A stretch of DNA of 64,000 nt, taken from positions 806,001 through 870,000 of the forward strand of contig CAWKFA010000017.1 of NCBI GenBank assembly GCA_963848825.1, written 5' to 3'. Shown in pieces: positions 11,588-20,456 of this stretch. This stretch comes from CAVVSQ01 sp963848825. GTDB lineage: Bacteria; Planctomycetota; Planctomycetia; Gemmatales; Gemmataceae. The notes under the pieces are model-generated. The model was not told where the DNA came from and ran no database searches. It saw only the letters and a list, made by a program, of their open reading frames with translations. Numbering within the stretch: the stretch's first letter is position 1; each line of letters begins with the position of its first letter. A program made the position numbers and the translations under genes.

Positions 11588-12058
11588 TTAATACGGTCTG
11601 GCTTTGCCGGATTGTTGCCACTGGACGAACAGGTCGGCGCACTCCTCGCGCAGGAGGCCGCTGTCAACCTGCAGGGGACTGCCGCCCATCTTGGCGAGCA
11701 CCTTGGCATCGACGCCTAATTCTGAAAAGCCCGCCGCGGCCGCATCCGCGATCGTCGCGCCAAAGATAACCCGCTCGATCCTGGCCCAGTGAATGGCGGA
11801 CAGGCACATCGGACACGGTTCGGTCGTTGAATAGAGCGTGCATCCTGGGAAAAAAATAGACTTGAGGGCCGTCGCCGCCTCTCGAATGCAGTTAACCTCG
11901 GCGTGAGCCGTCGGATCGCAACTGCGCCAGACGGAGTTATGCGTGACGGCGATCACCTCGCCCCCGCGCACTATTGCCGAGCCAAAAGGCGATTGGCCCG
12001 CCGCGATGCCTTCCTGTGCTTTGCGAATAGCCAAACGCATGAAATCCTGGGCACTCAT
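11588..12058 (-). CDS. Guanine-type deaminase of the cytidine deaminase fold
   Basis: This is a 156-residue cytidine-deaminase-fold enzyme with both zinc signatures: the HAE motif in DPTAHAEVNCIREA, with the catalytic Glu and one zinc ligand, and PCPMC supplying the two Cys ligands (TTEPCPMCLSAIHWARI). The family includes guanine deaminase, tRNA adenosine deaminase and other nucleobase deaminases. Its place between xanthine dehydrogenase and adenine deaminase makes guanine to xanthine plus ammonia the best assignment, and the length fits bacterial GuaD. The ATG overlaps the stop of the upstream xanthine dehydrogenase subunit in an ATGA arrangement, so the two are likely translationally coupled. 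A tRNA-editing role is less likely given the context. Confidence 0.8.
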   Translation of the reverse strand: MSAQDFMRLAIRKAQEGIAAGQSPFGSAIVRGGEVIAVTHNSVWRSCDPTAHAEVNCIREAATALKSIFFPGCTLYSTTEPCPMCLSAIHWARIERVIFGATIADAAAAGFSELGVDAKVLAKMGGSPLQVDSGLLREECADLFVQWQQSGKARPY

Positions 12059-14545
12059 GAAATAGCTCCCACAACGGATGATTGTCGATCCCCAACGACC
12101 GCATCTTGCTTCGCGGGCGCCGCCAGACAGCGCATGACTTCCTCATTCGTGGCGGGCAGGTTTAGCCGCGTGCGCTGCTCCCCCGTTCCTTTGTCCTCAC
12201 CCAGACATATCGGCGGCTGCGACACGAAGGAAAGTGCATGTTTGACCGCTGTCCACACCGAGACGCCCAATAATAACGGAGGCTCGCCGACGGCCTTGCT
12301 GCCATAAAGGTTGATGGTGTTTTGCTGGTTCTCGAGGAAGTTCACCGACAATAGCGGCGGCAGATCGGTGACGTTCGGGACCTTGTACGTTGTCGGCGAA
12401 TGCGTCCACAGACGCCCGCGTCGGAATAACGCAGTTCTTCCGTCGTCGCCCAGCCGAGCCCCTGCATGAAGCCGCCGATTACTTGACCGCGATCAATGGC
12501 CGGATTGATCGGACGGCCAAGGTCCATGAGAATGTCCACGCGCGTCACCTTCACGTCGCCGGTGAAACGATCGATGAGGACCTCGGAGACGGCGCAGCCG
12601 CACGTGTAATAAAGGAAAGGGTTTCCTTGCCCGGTGTTCCAGTTGAAGTCGATTCCGGGCGTGGCATAAAAGCCGCGTTCGCCCAGGTCCACACGCTCCT
12701 CGTAAGCCAAACGAACCAGGTCGCCGAAGCCAAGGCGCCCCTCTGGCCGGCGGCGATCGAAGACGCAGCCTTTTTCGAAGATCACGTCCACGGCGGCGGC
12801 CTCGATGCTATCGACTCGCGGACGAAAGGTGCCGCGCAGCTACTTCGGCCAGCCGCTGCCGCAGCGCTGCACAGGCCTTGACCGCCGCACTGCCATTGAG
12901 ATCAGTGCTGGCGGACGCCGCCGTCGGCGACGTGTTGTTGTTCTTCTCGGTCGATGTTGGCATCACCGTGACGGCGTCCGCCGGCAGGGCGAACTGGTCG
13001 GCCACGAGTTGCCTTATCTTCGTGTTGAGCCCCTGGCCCATCTCGGTGCCGCCCGTCGAAACCTGAATCGTCCCGTCCAGGTAGATATTCACCAGCGCAT
13101 TGGCCTGGTTAAGCGTCCGCCGGGTGAAAGAGATGCCGAACTTGACCGGTACCAGCGAAATGCCTTTAAGCCAGGGCGTCAACGACGCCTGGCGCGTGAC
13201 CCGACCATCGGCTTGCCCGCTGCCGCGTTCCCCCCAGCCATTCTCTGCTGACGCCGCCATCATCTCGGGCGTGGCTGGTGAGTTAAACGCCTGAATGGCG
13301 GACAGGCGCTCCTGGTATTCGGCGCTTTCGGCCAGACGCTCCATGACGGCAGGGAGTGTGTTGTTCAATACCAGTTGGCCGTAGGGTGTGACATTGCGGT
13401 CGTGCAGGCCGTAGCAGTTGCGCCGCCGGACTTCATAGGCGTCTAATTTCAGGTAGGCGGCGATCTCCTCGATGATGTTTTCCACCGCGGCAATCGCCTG
13501 CGGCCCGCCGAAGCCGCGGAAGGCGGTGTTTGACGGCAGGTTCGTTCGGCACACGGTCCCGGAGAATTCGGCATGGGGAAGGTAGTAAGCGTTTTCGGCG
13601 TGGAGCAGGGTTCGCTCCATGACAGGGAGCGACAGGTCGGCGGAAAAGCCGCCATTGGCATAATAATCGATTTTCAATCCGGTGATGCGGCCGTCGGCCG
13701 TGAAGCTGACGCGGTAGTTCGACCGGTACGGATGGCGTTTGCCGGTGACTTGCATGTCCTGATCGCAGGAGAGAACAATTCGCGCCGGCCGCCGGGTCTT
13801 GAAGGCCACGAGCGCCGCCAGCAGAGCGGGATGAGCGGCCTGCGTCTCCTTGCCGCCGAAGCCCCCTCCCATCCGCCGGCATATGCAAACCACCTGATTT
13901 TGCTGAAGTCCCAGGCAGCGCGCCACGACGGCCTGGATTTCCGTGGGGTTCTGCGTGGAGGAGTGGATGGTGATCTGGCCGCCTTCGCCCGGGACCGCGA
14001 GCGCGGTTTGCGGCTCAAGATAAAAATGCTCCTGGCCGCCGCTCGTAAACGTACCTTGCAGGATGTGTTCGAGCGCTGGCGAACGCGGCGGCGACATCTC
14101 CGCGCCGCAGGCGCCGTGTGCTGCCGATGAGCTGCCCTTGCGCCAGCGCTTCCTCGATGGTGAGGGCCGCCGGGAGCGGCTCCAGCTCGACGACTACCTT
14201 GGCCTTGGCGGTCGCGAGCGCCCGTCGGCTCGTGCCCGCCAACAAAACGATTGGCTGGCCGATGTACTGGCACAGCTCGGCGGCCAGGAGTTCTTCGTCG
14301 TGAAAAATGGGCCCAAACGTGTTCTCCACCGGAACGTCCGTGTGCGTATAAACGCCAACGATTCCGTCCACGCGCCGGCTGGAGCTGACGTCAAGCTTCT
14401 TGAGGCGCCCATGCGCCAGCGGGCTGCCGACAAAGTCCAGAACCAGCTCGTTTTTTTGCGGAACGGTATCGTCGATGAAGACCGCTTCGCCCGTGACATG
14501 GTGGCGGGCGGAATCGTGAGGAATTGATTTTCCGACAAGGGTCAT
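12055..14545 (-). CDS. xdhB: Xanthine dehydrogenase, molybdopterin-binding subunit (three frameshifts)
   Basis: This catalytic subunit hydroxylates hypoxanthine and xanthine to urate at a molybdenum cofactor. Family landmarks in order are the small N-terminal domain (GKSIPHDSARHHVTGEAVFI), TFTSGGQEHFYLEPQTALAV, RMGGGFGGKETQ, NTAFRGFGGPQ, GGTEMGQGLNTKI, and near the end LGERGFYATPGIDF and YGSKAVGEPPLLLGVSVWTA. The frame changes three times: near 14071 (extra base, FASA then EHILQG), near 12828 (extra C, AARH then FRPRVDSIEA) and near 12416 (lost G in a G-run, SDAG then LWTHSPTTYK). Correcting these gives 829 residues, close to the normal length of bacterial XdhB. It lies 11 bp after the FeS/FAD subunit and overlaps the deaminase by 4 bp. 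No xdhC maturation gene is seen nearby. Confidence 0.9.
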
Positions 14546-14556
14546 GGCGTCAACCT

Positions 14557-16058
14557 TTAATTGTGGCCAGCGGAACTCACGGGCCCGGCGCCTGGCGTGC
14601 CGGCCTGCAAGCCCGCTTCCAGCGACTCGCTATAAAACTTCAGCATGATGTTCTCGGCCAAAAGCAGTCGGAAATCACGCGTGCCGCGTACATCGGAGAT
14701 CGGTTGAATTTCGGAGCGTGCCAGGCGGCCCGCTTCTCGAAAGGTCTCCTCGGCAAACTGCTTCCCTTGCAGAAAGGTTTCCGTGGCGGGCAAGCGTAAA
14801 ACCGTGGCCGCCACGCCCGAATAAGCAATAAAGGCCCTGCTTATCACTTCGCCGACTTTGCGCACCCGGATGGCAGCGCCAAAGGTCGCGATATCCAGGT
14901 CGTTCCGGCGCGATACCTTGTAGAGGCGCAACAACTCGTCTGCCGGCGGCAGCGGGACATGGACGCGCGTGATGATCTCGTCGGCTGCGAGTTCGGTGAC
15001 CTTGTACCCCTTGTAGAAACGATTGATTTTGAGGCCGCGGCGCCACGCGCGCTGACCACTTCCAGTTCGGCGTCCATGACCAACAAGAAGGGCAGGGCAT
15101 CGGCAATCGGTGATCCATGGGCGACGTTGCCTACCAGCGTCGCGACGTTGCGAATTTGTGGCGAGCCGAAACGCACGACCAGCTTGTAAAGCTCCGGCCA
15201 GGCGTCCCTGGCGAATTTTTCGATCTGGGCCCAGGTGGTGTTGGCGCCCATGGAGACACTATTATGCTCAATCACAAGCTCGCTCAGGCCCGGCACCCGG
15301 GTCAGACTCATGACGACACTGGGCTCATAGCCCCTTTTGTTCCGTAACACACCCAGCTCGGTGCCGCCGGCGACGATCACCGCTTCCGGGTGGCGCGCCT
15401 TGAATTGGATGGCATTTTCCAGTGTCCGCGGGGCGAAGAACGTGCGTCCGACTGGTCCCATGCCTGGCGAGCCGCCTGGGGCCTCCACGAGAACCGGCTG
15501 CACTTGCGCTTCCTGAAGGTCGGCCAGCAGCGCTGATGCGGTGTAGCGCTCCGCCAGCGGCGGGAACTGCTTCGGCGTGATCGACGCGCCTGCCTCCAAG
15601 ATCGAGAGATACCCCGTGCAGCGGCACAGGTTGCCGGTCAGCGCGGTTCGCAAGCTGGCAGGGCCGTTCGCCTCACCGCTTTCGAAATGCCCCGCCAACG
15701 CCATGACAAAGCCGGGTGTGCAATAGCCGCACTGCGACGCATGATGGTCGACCATGGCCGCTTGCACGGGATGGAGGTCGCCACCGCTTGGCCCCAATCC
15801 CTCGACGGTCACGACATGCTTGCCGTCAAGTTGATAGAGGAGATAGATACAGGCGTCGCAGGTTTCATAACGCAGGCCCTGTCCTTCCGGACGGCCCACG
15901 AGGACCGTGCACGCGCCGCAATCCCCTTCGGCACAAACCACCTTGGTGCCTGTTAACAGCAATTCTTGACGGAGAAAGTCGGTCAAGGACATGAACGCGG
16001 TGGCCCCGCGAATTTCATGACGCTGGCCATTAACGTAAAGACAGAGAAAATCACGCAT
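14557..16058 (-). CDS. xdhA: Xanthine dehydrogenase, fused 2Fe-2S/FAD subunit (one frameshift)
   Basis: This electron-transfer subunit of xanthine dehydrogenase passes electrons from the molybdenum site through two 2Fe-2S clusters to FAD and NAD. The N-terminal plant-type ferredoxin domain has CAEGDCGACTVLVG (Cys 42, 47, 50). The second cluster domain shows SQCGYCTPGFVMAL and NLCRCTGYLSILEAG. The FAD-binding domain starts around residue 200 with AVIVAGGTELGVLRNKRGYE and includes RNVATLVGNVAHGSPIADALP. The frame breaks near 15034, where a lost G/C turns LKINRFYKGYKVTEL out of frame; reading across gives 500 residues, matching the XdhA type. It is the first gene of the minus-strand purine operon, divergent from the allantoate amidohydrolase gene across 160 bp. 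Confidence 0.92.
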
Positions 16059-16219
16059 GCATCACGCGCCCTTGAGATTAGGTGCTGAATGCCTTGCAAG
16101 CTGGAGGAGAGGATGATACTACTGGAGCCAGGCAGCACACAAGGTCATGCTAGCCGCGTGAGAGAGGGACGCGTTCGTCTAGACCTGTCTCTATTATACA
16201 GGCGCGTGGCGAGGTGGCG
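16059..16219. promoter_or_regulatory. Divergent control region between purine oxidation and ureide genes
   Basis: This 161-bp gap separates xdhA (minus) from the plus-strand ureide genes and should contain both promoters. Near the plus-strand gene there is a TATTAT element (16192-16197) inside a short imperfect dyad, CCTGT-N9-ACAGG (16184-16202). A clear -35 box is not visible, so the promoter call is tentative. GAGG at 16211-16214 is the likely ribosome binding site for the ATG at 16220. Confidence 0.35.
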
Positions 16220-17509
16220 ATGGCAGCTGTCGGTATATTTTCCAGCCTGGCCGGGGAGGTCCTTGCCCGCTGCGATATTCTCGCCGCCATCAGCGAAGTA
16301 CCTGGCACGATCACGCGCCCTTTTCTGTGCCCGGCCACGCACCAGGTCCATGAATGCTTGAAAGACTGGATGGCCGGGGCCGGCATGACAGTGCGCAGAG
16401 ACGCTGCCGGGAACTTGATCGGCCACTATCCCGCCGCACTGCGCCATGAATCAGCCACCTCTCCCGCCGCGGGTCCCCAGCACCGCCCTGCTCAAGTATT
16501 GCTGATCGGCTCCCACGTCGATACCGTGCCGAACGCCGGCCGGTACGATGGGCTGCTGGGCGTATTGCTTGGCGTTGCCGCGGTGGCGGGCCTGGGCGGC
16601 AAGCGCTTACCTTTTGCTGTCGAGGTCATCGGCTTCAGTGAAGAGGAGGGGATTCGCTATCGGTCGCCTTACCTGGGAAGTCGAGCGGTTTGCGGTACTT
16701 TCGATGTCGCGCTCCTGGAGCACGCGGACGTGGCAGGCATCTCGCTCCGCCAGGCATTCCACGATTTCGGCCTGGATGCAAGCCGCCTGGGTGAGGCTGT
16801 CTATCCGGCCGGCAAGATTCTGGGTTACCTGGAGGCGCACATTGAGCAAGGGCCGATCCTCGACAGCCGCGATCTGCCGCTTGGCATCGTAATCGCCATC
16901 GTTGGCCAAAGTCGCTTGCAGCTTCGCTTCGAAGGCAAGGCGGGGCATGCCGGTACTTTGCCCATGGAACTACGCCAGGACGCGCTCGCTGCCGCCGCCG
17001 AGTTCATCCTCGACGTGGAACGCCTGGCCCGCGCCACCGCTGACCTGCGCGCGACGGTCGGCACCCTTGGCGTTGCCCCGGGCGCCACCAACGTCGTTCC
17101 CGGTTCGGCCAGGTTGAGCCTGGACGTGCGCCATCCCCTCGACACGGCCCGCGAACAGGCGGTGACGACCTTGATCGAGCAAGCGGCGGCGAGCGCCGGG
17201 CGGCGCGGAGTTGCTTTTCATGTCGACCAGGCGAGCCATCATCCCGCCGTGCCGACGGACGTGCGGCTTACGAAGGTGCTGGAGGACTGCGCCATCGCGG
17301 CCGGCCACGCGCCCTGGCGAATGGTCAGCGGCGCCGGGCATGATGCCGCCGTGATGGCCAGTGTCGCTCCCATGACAATGCTCTTCCTGCGCAGTCCCGG
17401 AGGTGTGAGCCATCATCCCGATGAAGCTGTCAGGGAGACCGACGTCGGCGCGGCCCTTGAGGTCATGGTCGGCTTTTTGCGGCGCCTGGCTGCCCTGGAG
17501 TCCGTATAA
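16220..17509 (+). CDS. allC: Allantoate amidohydrolase (M20 / hydantoinase-carbamoylase family)
   Basis: This 429-residue M20-family binuclear metal hydrolase is predicted to cleave allantoate to ureidoglycine, CO2 and ammonia. Metal-site motifs are GSHVDTVPNAGRYDGLLGV (His and Asp ligands), VIGFSEEEGIRYRSPYLGSR (Glu pair), LEAHIEQGP (His) and SGAGHDAAVMA near the C-terminus; the dimerisation-domain signature GKAGHAGTLPM is also present. The FSEEEG-R motif resembles allantoate amidohydrolases more than the paralogue at 18325, which has an EEPTRFG motif. The ATG at 16220 has GAGG five bases upstream, and an in-frame GTG lies at 16214. It is the first gene of a plus-strand run with ureidoglycine aminohydrolase and the paralogue. 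N-carbamoyl-amino-acid hydrolysis is an alternative specificity, made unlikely by the context. Confidence 0.82.
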   Translation: MAAVGIFSSLAGEVLARCDILAAISEVPGTITRPFLCPATHQVHECLKDWMAGAGMTVRRDAAGNLIGHYPAALRHESATSPAAGPQHRPAQVLLIGSHVDTVPNAGRYDGLLGVLLGVAAVAGLGGKRLPFAVEVIGFSEEEGIRYRSPYLGSRAVCGTFDVALLEHADVAGISLRQAFHDFGLDASRLGEAVYPAGKILGYLEAHIEQGPILDSRDLPLGIVIAIVGQSRLQLRFEGKAGHAGTLPMELRQDALAAAAEFILDVERLARATADLRATVGTLGVAPGATNVVPGSARLSLDVRHPLDTAREQAVTTLIEQAAASAGRRGVAFHVDQASHHPAVPTDVRLTKVLEDCAIAAGHAPWRMVSGAGHDAAVMASVAPMTMLFLRSPGGVSHHPDEAVRETDVGAALEVMVGFLRRLAALESV

Positions 17510-17549
17510 AACGGAACAGAATGTCCAGGTACTAAAAAAAGGACCACGC

Positions 17550-18305
17550 ATGAATATTCCGGGCTCCACGCGTAGCAGGGTCGGCACGAACCATGCGCTG
17601 ATCGCGCCGGACAGCTTCGTGCGCTCCACCTTGCCCGGCTGGGAGAACACGGAAATCGTCGTTCTTATCTCAGGCCACATGGGCGCGCGCTTCACCCAAT
17701 ACCTGGCGCTGATGGCGCCGGGGGCAGTCGCGGCGCCGGCCCCTCCCAATAGGGAACGCGTGATTTACGTCATTGAAGGCGAGGTGGCCCTGAAGATTCC
17801 GCGCGAGCCGGAACGCACCTTGACCGCCGGCGGCTATGCCTTTCTGCCGCCCGATGGCGGCGGCAGCATCCAGGCCAAAACGGCAAGCCGCCTTAATGTT
17901 TTCGAAAAACGCTTTGTGGCCCGGCCCGGTTCATCGGCCCCGCGCTTCGTCTATGGGCAGGAGCAGGATGTCGAGGGCGTGCCGTTTCTCGGCGACCCGG
18001 ATGCACGCCTGAAAACGCTGCTCCCTCTGGAGGTGGCGTTCGACCTGGCCGTCAATCTGTTTACCTACGCTCCCGGGGCAACGCTGCCCATGGTCGAAGT
18101 TCACATCATGGAGCATGGGCTCTTGATGCTGGCGGGGCAGGGGATCTATCGCCTGGAAGATAGCTGGTACCCAGTCCAGCAAGGGGACGTCATCTGGATG
18201 GGTTCGTACTGCCCGCAGTGGTTTGTCGCGATGGGCAAGGAGCCGGCAAGATATTTGTACTACAAGGATGTCAATCGCCTTCCGGATGAAGGATTGGAGT
18301 CATAA
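17550..18305 (+). CDS. allE: (S)-ureidoglycine aminohydrolase, bicupin
   Basis: This 251-residue protein has two cupin domains in tandem and matches the ureidoglycine aminohydrolase family, which converts (S)-ureidoglycine to (S)-ureidoglycolate and ammonia using a metal ion, classically manganese. The first cupin holds ERVIYVIEGEVALKI and AFLPPDGGGSIQA. The second has TLPMVEVHIMEHGLLMLAGQ, with the likely metal ligands Glu, His and His, and GDVIWMGSYCPQWFVAMGKE. The ATG at 17550 is preceded by AAAAAGGA. It lies 40 bp after allantoate amidohydrolase and 19 bp before its paralogue, the order expected for enzymes acting consecutively. Confidence 0.88.
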   Translation: MNIPGSTRSRVGTNHALIAPDSFVRSTLPGWENTEIVVLISGHMGARFTQYLALMAPGAVAAPAPPNRERVIYVIEGEVALKIPREPERTLTAGGYAFLPPDGGGSIQAKTASRLNVFEKRFVARPGSSAPRFVYGQEQDVEGVPFLGDPDARLKTLLPLEVAFDLAVNLFTYAPGATLPMVEVHIMEHGLLMLAGQGIYRLEDSWYPVQQGDVIWMGSYCPQWFVAMGKEPARYLYYKDVNRLPDEGLES

Positions 18306-18324
18306 CTCACGAAAAGAATATTTC

Positions 18325-19593
18325 ATGCACATCGATGTAAACAGCGCCCGGTTGAGCGGCGAACTCGTCGAACTGGCTGGCTTCTCCGAAGCCGAGCCGC
18401 CCGGCGTCACGCGGATCTTGTTCAGCCGGCCGGACCAGGAAGCACGCGACTTTCTGAAGAGGCTGTTCACGGCGGCTGGCCTTGACGTTCGCGCTGACCC
18501 GGCCGGCAATATCTTTGCGCGCTGGCCGGGCACGGACCCCACGCTGCCCGCGGTCGCCACGGGTTCTCATACAGACGCCATCCCCTATTCCGGGCGCTAC
18601 GACGGCACGGTCGGCGTGCTTGGAGGGCTGGAAGCGATTCGCGCACTGCAGGCGACAGGCCTGCGTCCGCGCCGCTCCATTGAGCTCATCATGTTTACCA
18701 GCGAGGAGCCGACCCGTTTCGGCATCGGCTGTGTAGGTAGCAGGCTCTTGAGTGGGTCGCTGACTCCGACGGCAGCCGCGACCCTTAAAGATTCGGCCGG
18801 TGCAACCTTCGACGAAGTTCGACGCGCGGCCGGTTGCGCCGGCGACCTGGCCGGTGTGGCGCTGGCGGCCGGGCATTACGCCGCCTTCGTCGAGCTGCAC
18901 ATCGAACAGGGCCCACTTTTGGAGCGTGAAGGCGTGCCGATCGGGGCCGTCACGGCCATCGCCGCGCCGGCCGCCCTGCGCGTCCGGCTGCAAGGTGAAA
19001 GCGGCCATGCCGGAGCGGTGCTCATGCCCGACCGGAAAGATGCCCTTTGCGCCGCGGCCGAGATCATTCTCGCCGTCGAGCAGGCAGCGCGGTCCAGCGG
19101 ACGCGCGGATACGGTAGCGACCACCGGCGTTTGCCAGGTCCATCCTGGTGCCGTCAACGCCATTCCCGGCAAGGTCCTCCTTGAAATCGACATTCGCGAC
19201 ATCCAGCTTGACGCCCGCGACCGGGTCGTCGATCAAGTACGTCGGGCTATCGCCGAAGCGGCCAGTCGCCACGGCGCTGCCGCGGAGGTCGAAGTGCTCA
19301 ATGCCGACCCGCCGGCCGAGGCGGCGGCGGAAATCCTGTCGGCCATCGAGGCCGCTTGCCACGGGCTGGACCTCAATTGTAAACGTATGGTTAGCCGGGC
19401 CTATCACGATTCGCTATTCATGGCACGCATCTGTCCGACCGGGATGGTCTTCATTCCCTGTAGGAACGGCGTCAGCCACCGGCCCGATGAATATAGCTCG
19501 CCCGAAGCGATCGCCTGCGGCGTGCAAGTCCTGGCCCTGACGCTGGCGGAATTGGCTGGCATGGACCTCACCCGCGCCGCAGTGTCCCCGTGA
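18325..19593 (+). CDS. Ureidoglycolate amidohydrolase-like M20 enzyme
   Basis: This is a second M20-family amidohydrolase of 422 residues. It shares the metal motifs of its upstream paralogue (TGSHTDAIPYSGRYDGTVGV, VELHIEQGPLLERE, GESGHAGAVLMPDRKDA, and YHDSLFMA near the end) but carries MFTSEEPTRFGIGCVGSRLL. The EEPTRFG-x-x-C-x-GSR pattern is, from memory, the hallmark of plant-type ureidoglycolate amidohydrolases, whereas allantoate amidohydrolases have an EEG-R-F/Y variant. I therefore infer the last step, ureidoglycolate to glyoxylate, CO2 and two ammonia. It could instead be a second allantoate amidohydrolase. Its 3' end overlaps the convergent uricase gene by 26 bp. Confidence 0.75.
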   Translation: MHIDVNSARLSGELVELAGFSEAEPPGVTRILFSRPDQEARDFLKRLFTAAGLDVRADPAGNIFARWPGTDPTLPAVATGSHTDAIPYSGRYDGTVGVLGGLEAIRALQATGLRPRRSIELIMFTSEEPTRFGIGCVGSRLLSGSLTPTAAATLKDSAGATFDEVRRAAGCAGDLAGVALAAGHYAAFVELHIEQGPLLEREGVPIGAVTAIAAPAALRVRLQGESGHAGAVLMPDRKDALCAAAEIILAVEQAARSSGRADTVATTGVCQVHPGAVNAIPGKVLLEIDIRDIQLDARDRVVDQVRRAIAEAASRHGAAAEVEVLNADPPAEAAAEILSAIEAACHGLDLNCKRMVSRAYHDSLFMARICPTGMVFIPCRNGVSHRPDEYSSPEAIACGVQVLALTLAELAGMDLTRAAVSP

Positions 19594-20413
19594 TCAGCCC
19601 GAAGGGTTCGTCCGTCGGCACGAATATCTCATTGTTGTTTTCCAGCCCGAAGGGTTGCAGATTAAACGCCAGATGATGTTTGTTCGGCATCGTCAGGGTG
19701 ATCTCCTCGATGCTGCCACAATTTTCGAGCGCCGCCTCTCCCATGGCATGCAGCGTATGCTGGACGGCCAGGCTTTTATGCGCTGCGAAAACGTCGAGCA
19801 TGGCCTGGCGTATCTGAGCGTGCGCCTGGTTCCAATCCGGCGGGGCGTCGCTATAGAGCCAGTGGGCGGACAGCGCCGTCGCGAAAATGCGGTCGTCCGC
19901 CTCCCGGAGCGTCGTGTAGGCATCCTTGAGAAAGCCGGTAAACGCCGAGTCCGTCGTCTTGAGGATCAACAAATCATCGAGCCCGGACTCGACACGTATT
20001 CCCGTGCGCGTCAGGGTCACCGTGGTTCGCCGTTTTTCGCCACCGGAGCCGATAAAGGTAGAGGGATGTTCGCCGCCGCCTGTCCCCAGGCGTCGCCATG
20101 GCTGTTCAACCACCTCTACCGCGACCGCGGAAACGTGGCCATAGCTCTCGAGGAAATGGCGGGCCAGGAGCTCGCCGAAGCTCTCAATGGCCGAAAAAGT
20201 GTGTTTTTGCGCGAGCGCGTATACAGTATTCTTCATGGTGTCGGTCGTCACCACGCGGCTGTTGTCGCCCCTGGCGTAGGAGGCGACAAAGTCCCCCTTG
20301 AACTGGATAGCGACACATAGCTCCGTGATGTCGTGCCGGTCGGGATGGCGGCTTATCTTGGTCAGGCGGACACGGGACTTGCCATAGGCGTTGTCAATCA
20401 GCACGGCGGACAT
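19568..20413 (-). CDS. Urate oxidase (uricase)
   Basis: This cofactor-free urate oxidase of 281 residues oxidises urate to 5-hydroxyisourate. The visible signature elements are the N-terminal Lys in YGKSRVRLTK, the substrate-binding Thr-Asp in VVTTDTMKNTVYALA, and the C-terminal PNKHHLAFNL with the Asn and His of the active site. These correspond to the Lys-Thr-His system of the family. The ATG at 20413 has a strong GGAGG upstream. It is transcribed away from allantoinase, with only 43 bp between the two starts, and converges with a 26-bp overlap on the ureidoglycolate amidohydrolase-like gene. It provides the entry step from xanthine dehydrogenase product into the ureide pathway. Confidence 0.93.
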   Translation of the reverse strand: MSAVLIDNAYGKSRVRLTKISRHPDRHDITELCVAIQFKGDFVASYARGDNSRVVTTDTMKNTVYALAQKHTFSAIESFGELLARHFLESYGHVSAVAVEVVEQPWRRLGTGGGEHPSTFIGSGGEKRRTTVTLTRTGIRVESGLDDLLILKTTDSAFTGFLKDAYTTLREADDRIFATALSAHWLYSDAPPDWNQAHAQIRQAMLDVFAAHKSLAVQHTLHAMGEAALENCGSIEEITLTMPNKHHLAFNLQPFGLENNNEIFVPTDEPFGLITGTLRRG

Positions 20414-20456
20414 CGCTTGAGACCTCCAGGATGGTGTAGCTGCGGAGATTGCCTGG

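Noticed and set aside
12055..16058. Xanthine dehydrogenase as a pseudogene
   Set aside because: All motifs and lengths are preserved after four single-base corrections, and breaks of the same kind affect unrelated genes all over the window.
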